Of a stretch of DNA of 55,410 bases, positions 54,601 to 55,410 are shown piece by piece; within the stretch, counting starts at the first letter, position 1; the number at the start of each line of letters is the position of its first letter. Made by a program: the position numbers and the translations under genes. Under the pieces are notes generated by a model, which saw only the letters and a list, made by a program, of their open reading frames with translations, was not told the DNA's origin and made no database searches. The stretch comes from Prorocentrum cordatum. Taxonomy: Eukaryota; Sar; Dinophyceae; Prorocentrales; Prorocentraceae. The stretch spans positions 217,994 through 273,403 of the forward strand of contig CAUYUJ010000203.1 in NCBI GenBank assembly GCA_963575745.1. The letters are read 5' to 3'.

Positions 54601-55410
54601 AGGTAGGAGACATCAAATTAAGCCCAGCTTCTTCCACCGGGCACGACCCCACCAATACGCCGACATAGGGAGAGGGGGCCAGTTAGCACTTGCCCCGTGC
54701 AGGACCCCATGGACAGCAGCAAGGACCGAAGAAGCAAAACCCCCCAGAGTGGTGAAGTGCATGCAGGAATGAATGCCCGCGGAGCATCTGCGCAACGACC
54801 CATGTGTTCAATCATTGCGAAGGAGGCAGGGCCCAATGCCCTTGGAAAGGTCTGGGAACTTGACCTGTCTGATCTGGATTCGTTCAAAGAAGTCAAAGAC
54901 ATAACGAGATGGGCTTGGGTCATTATCCTGCTCAAATCCACGGACTGCGTCGGCATACAAGCAATCACCCCAGACACCTTTGCCCTGGGTATCTAGATGC
55001 CCATTCCAAACAAACGTTCTGCAACAATGACGAACATGCCCACCCGGCCTGAGTCGGCGGACATAGCTGAAATGCCATCCGTGCCTCGGTTGTGGAACGG
55101 TGGGCTGGCCATTTTCATGCGCCGCACTTGCCGCACGTGGGCGGAGACATACCTTACACGGGCCCTCCTGAAGGCCCAATTGAGGATACACGTCAAACCG
55201 TGGACCTTCGATGGGTTGTTGAAAACCCCTCGGTCCAGCAGGGAAACAATCATCCCAGCGGAATTGGTTATCCTCGGCCTTGCAGCCCCTGCCCAAATTG
55301 CGGCGGCAAAGAGTGCGTGCTCGCGAGTCTGTCAAACGAGCTAATTACTGTGACACATGCCAGGCCAACCTGCACTGCAGCACTGCTATGCGAAGGGAGG
55401 CCCGCCTTGG
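54601..55410. other. Less repetitive right end, possible unrecognised gene
   Basis: Composition changes to moderate GC without simple repeats. Frames of 99-175 residues are open on both strands. One is minus 55335-54808, with GPCKVCLRPRAASAAHE, GHVRHCC and GDCLYADAVRGFEQDND. Another is plus 54697-54996, with VWELDLSDLDSFKEVKDITR. Neither matches a family I recognise. The minus-strand frame has scattered cysteines (C-x2-C, C-C) that could be a degraded zinc-binding region. Which strand is coding, if either, cannot be decided here. Confidence 0.35.

Overview
The window looks like nuclear DNA from a dinoflagellate, probably a GC-rich lineage. Four observations support this. (1) Fragments of a polycystin-type channel gene sit in tiny exons, and the introns that restore it begin with GC or GA rather than GT. 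(2) A relic of the dinoflagellate trans-spliced leader lies at 19776-19797, one base off the canonical 22-mer. (3) There are retroelement fragments of the kinds typical of dinoflagellates: non-LTR elements with an RNase H domain, and a DIRS-like element with a tyrosine recombinase. (4) Very little of the sequence is coding; most is simple repeats, minisatellites and small foldback repeats. A 100-base N run (30311-30410) is an assembly gap. No ribosomal RNA, tRNA, CRISPR or bacterial-type operon was seen. The many long frames rich in Ser, Pro, Leu, Arg, Glu or Gly are translations of (TCC)n/(GGA)n and were not called genes.

Layout. 1-2150: low-complexity sequence with one unrecognised coding-like stretch on the minus strand. 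2155-7970: a decayed non-LTR retrotransposon on the minus strand (zinc-finger/coiled-coil ORF1, endonuclease, reverse transcriptase, RNase H). 8210-8999: a large pyrimidine tract. 9001-10577: the 3' half of a related non-LTR element on the plus strand. 11049-12164: pyrimidine and GTC-rich sequence. 12165-18831: five exons of a polycystin (PKD2/TRPP-like) cation channel covering S5, pore, S6 and the start of the C-terminal tail. Its introns are packed with foldback elements, dispersed repeats and microsatellites. 19270-20176: a tandem duplication, then the spliced-leader relic followed by a 117-residue frame. 20310-22950: a degenerate (ATCGACGCC)-type array interrupted by a G-rich inverted-repeat block. 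23-33.5 kb: minisatellites, a 360-base T tract, an 89-bp satellite array and the gap. 33519-34062: a second, inverted satellite array. 34539-40421: a minus-strand DIRS-like retrotransposon bounded by direct terminal repeats. 40.5-49.8 kb: repeats without a recognisable gene. 49875-51366: the third and largest 89-bp satellite array. 51.6-55.4 kb: small inverted repeats, two minisatellites, a dispersed 100-bp repeat and an unrecognised, less repetitive right end.

The only clear host gene is the channel. It is incomplete: S1-S4 and the distal C-terminus are not seen. All retroelement frames carry frameshifts or stops, so they appear to be dead copies. The most novel-looking items are a three-part repeat (89-bp satellite + purine tract + about 54-bp tail) found at three loci in both orientations, the family of small hairpin elements in introns, and the retroposed spliced leader. 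All calls come from reading the sequence by eye. No alignment or database search was run, and identities given as approximate are visual estimates.
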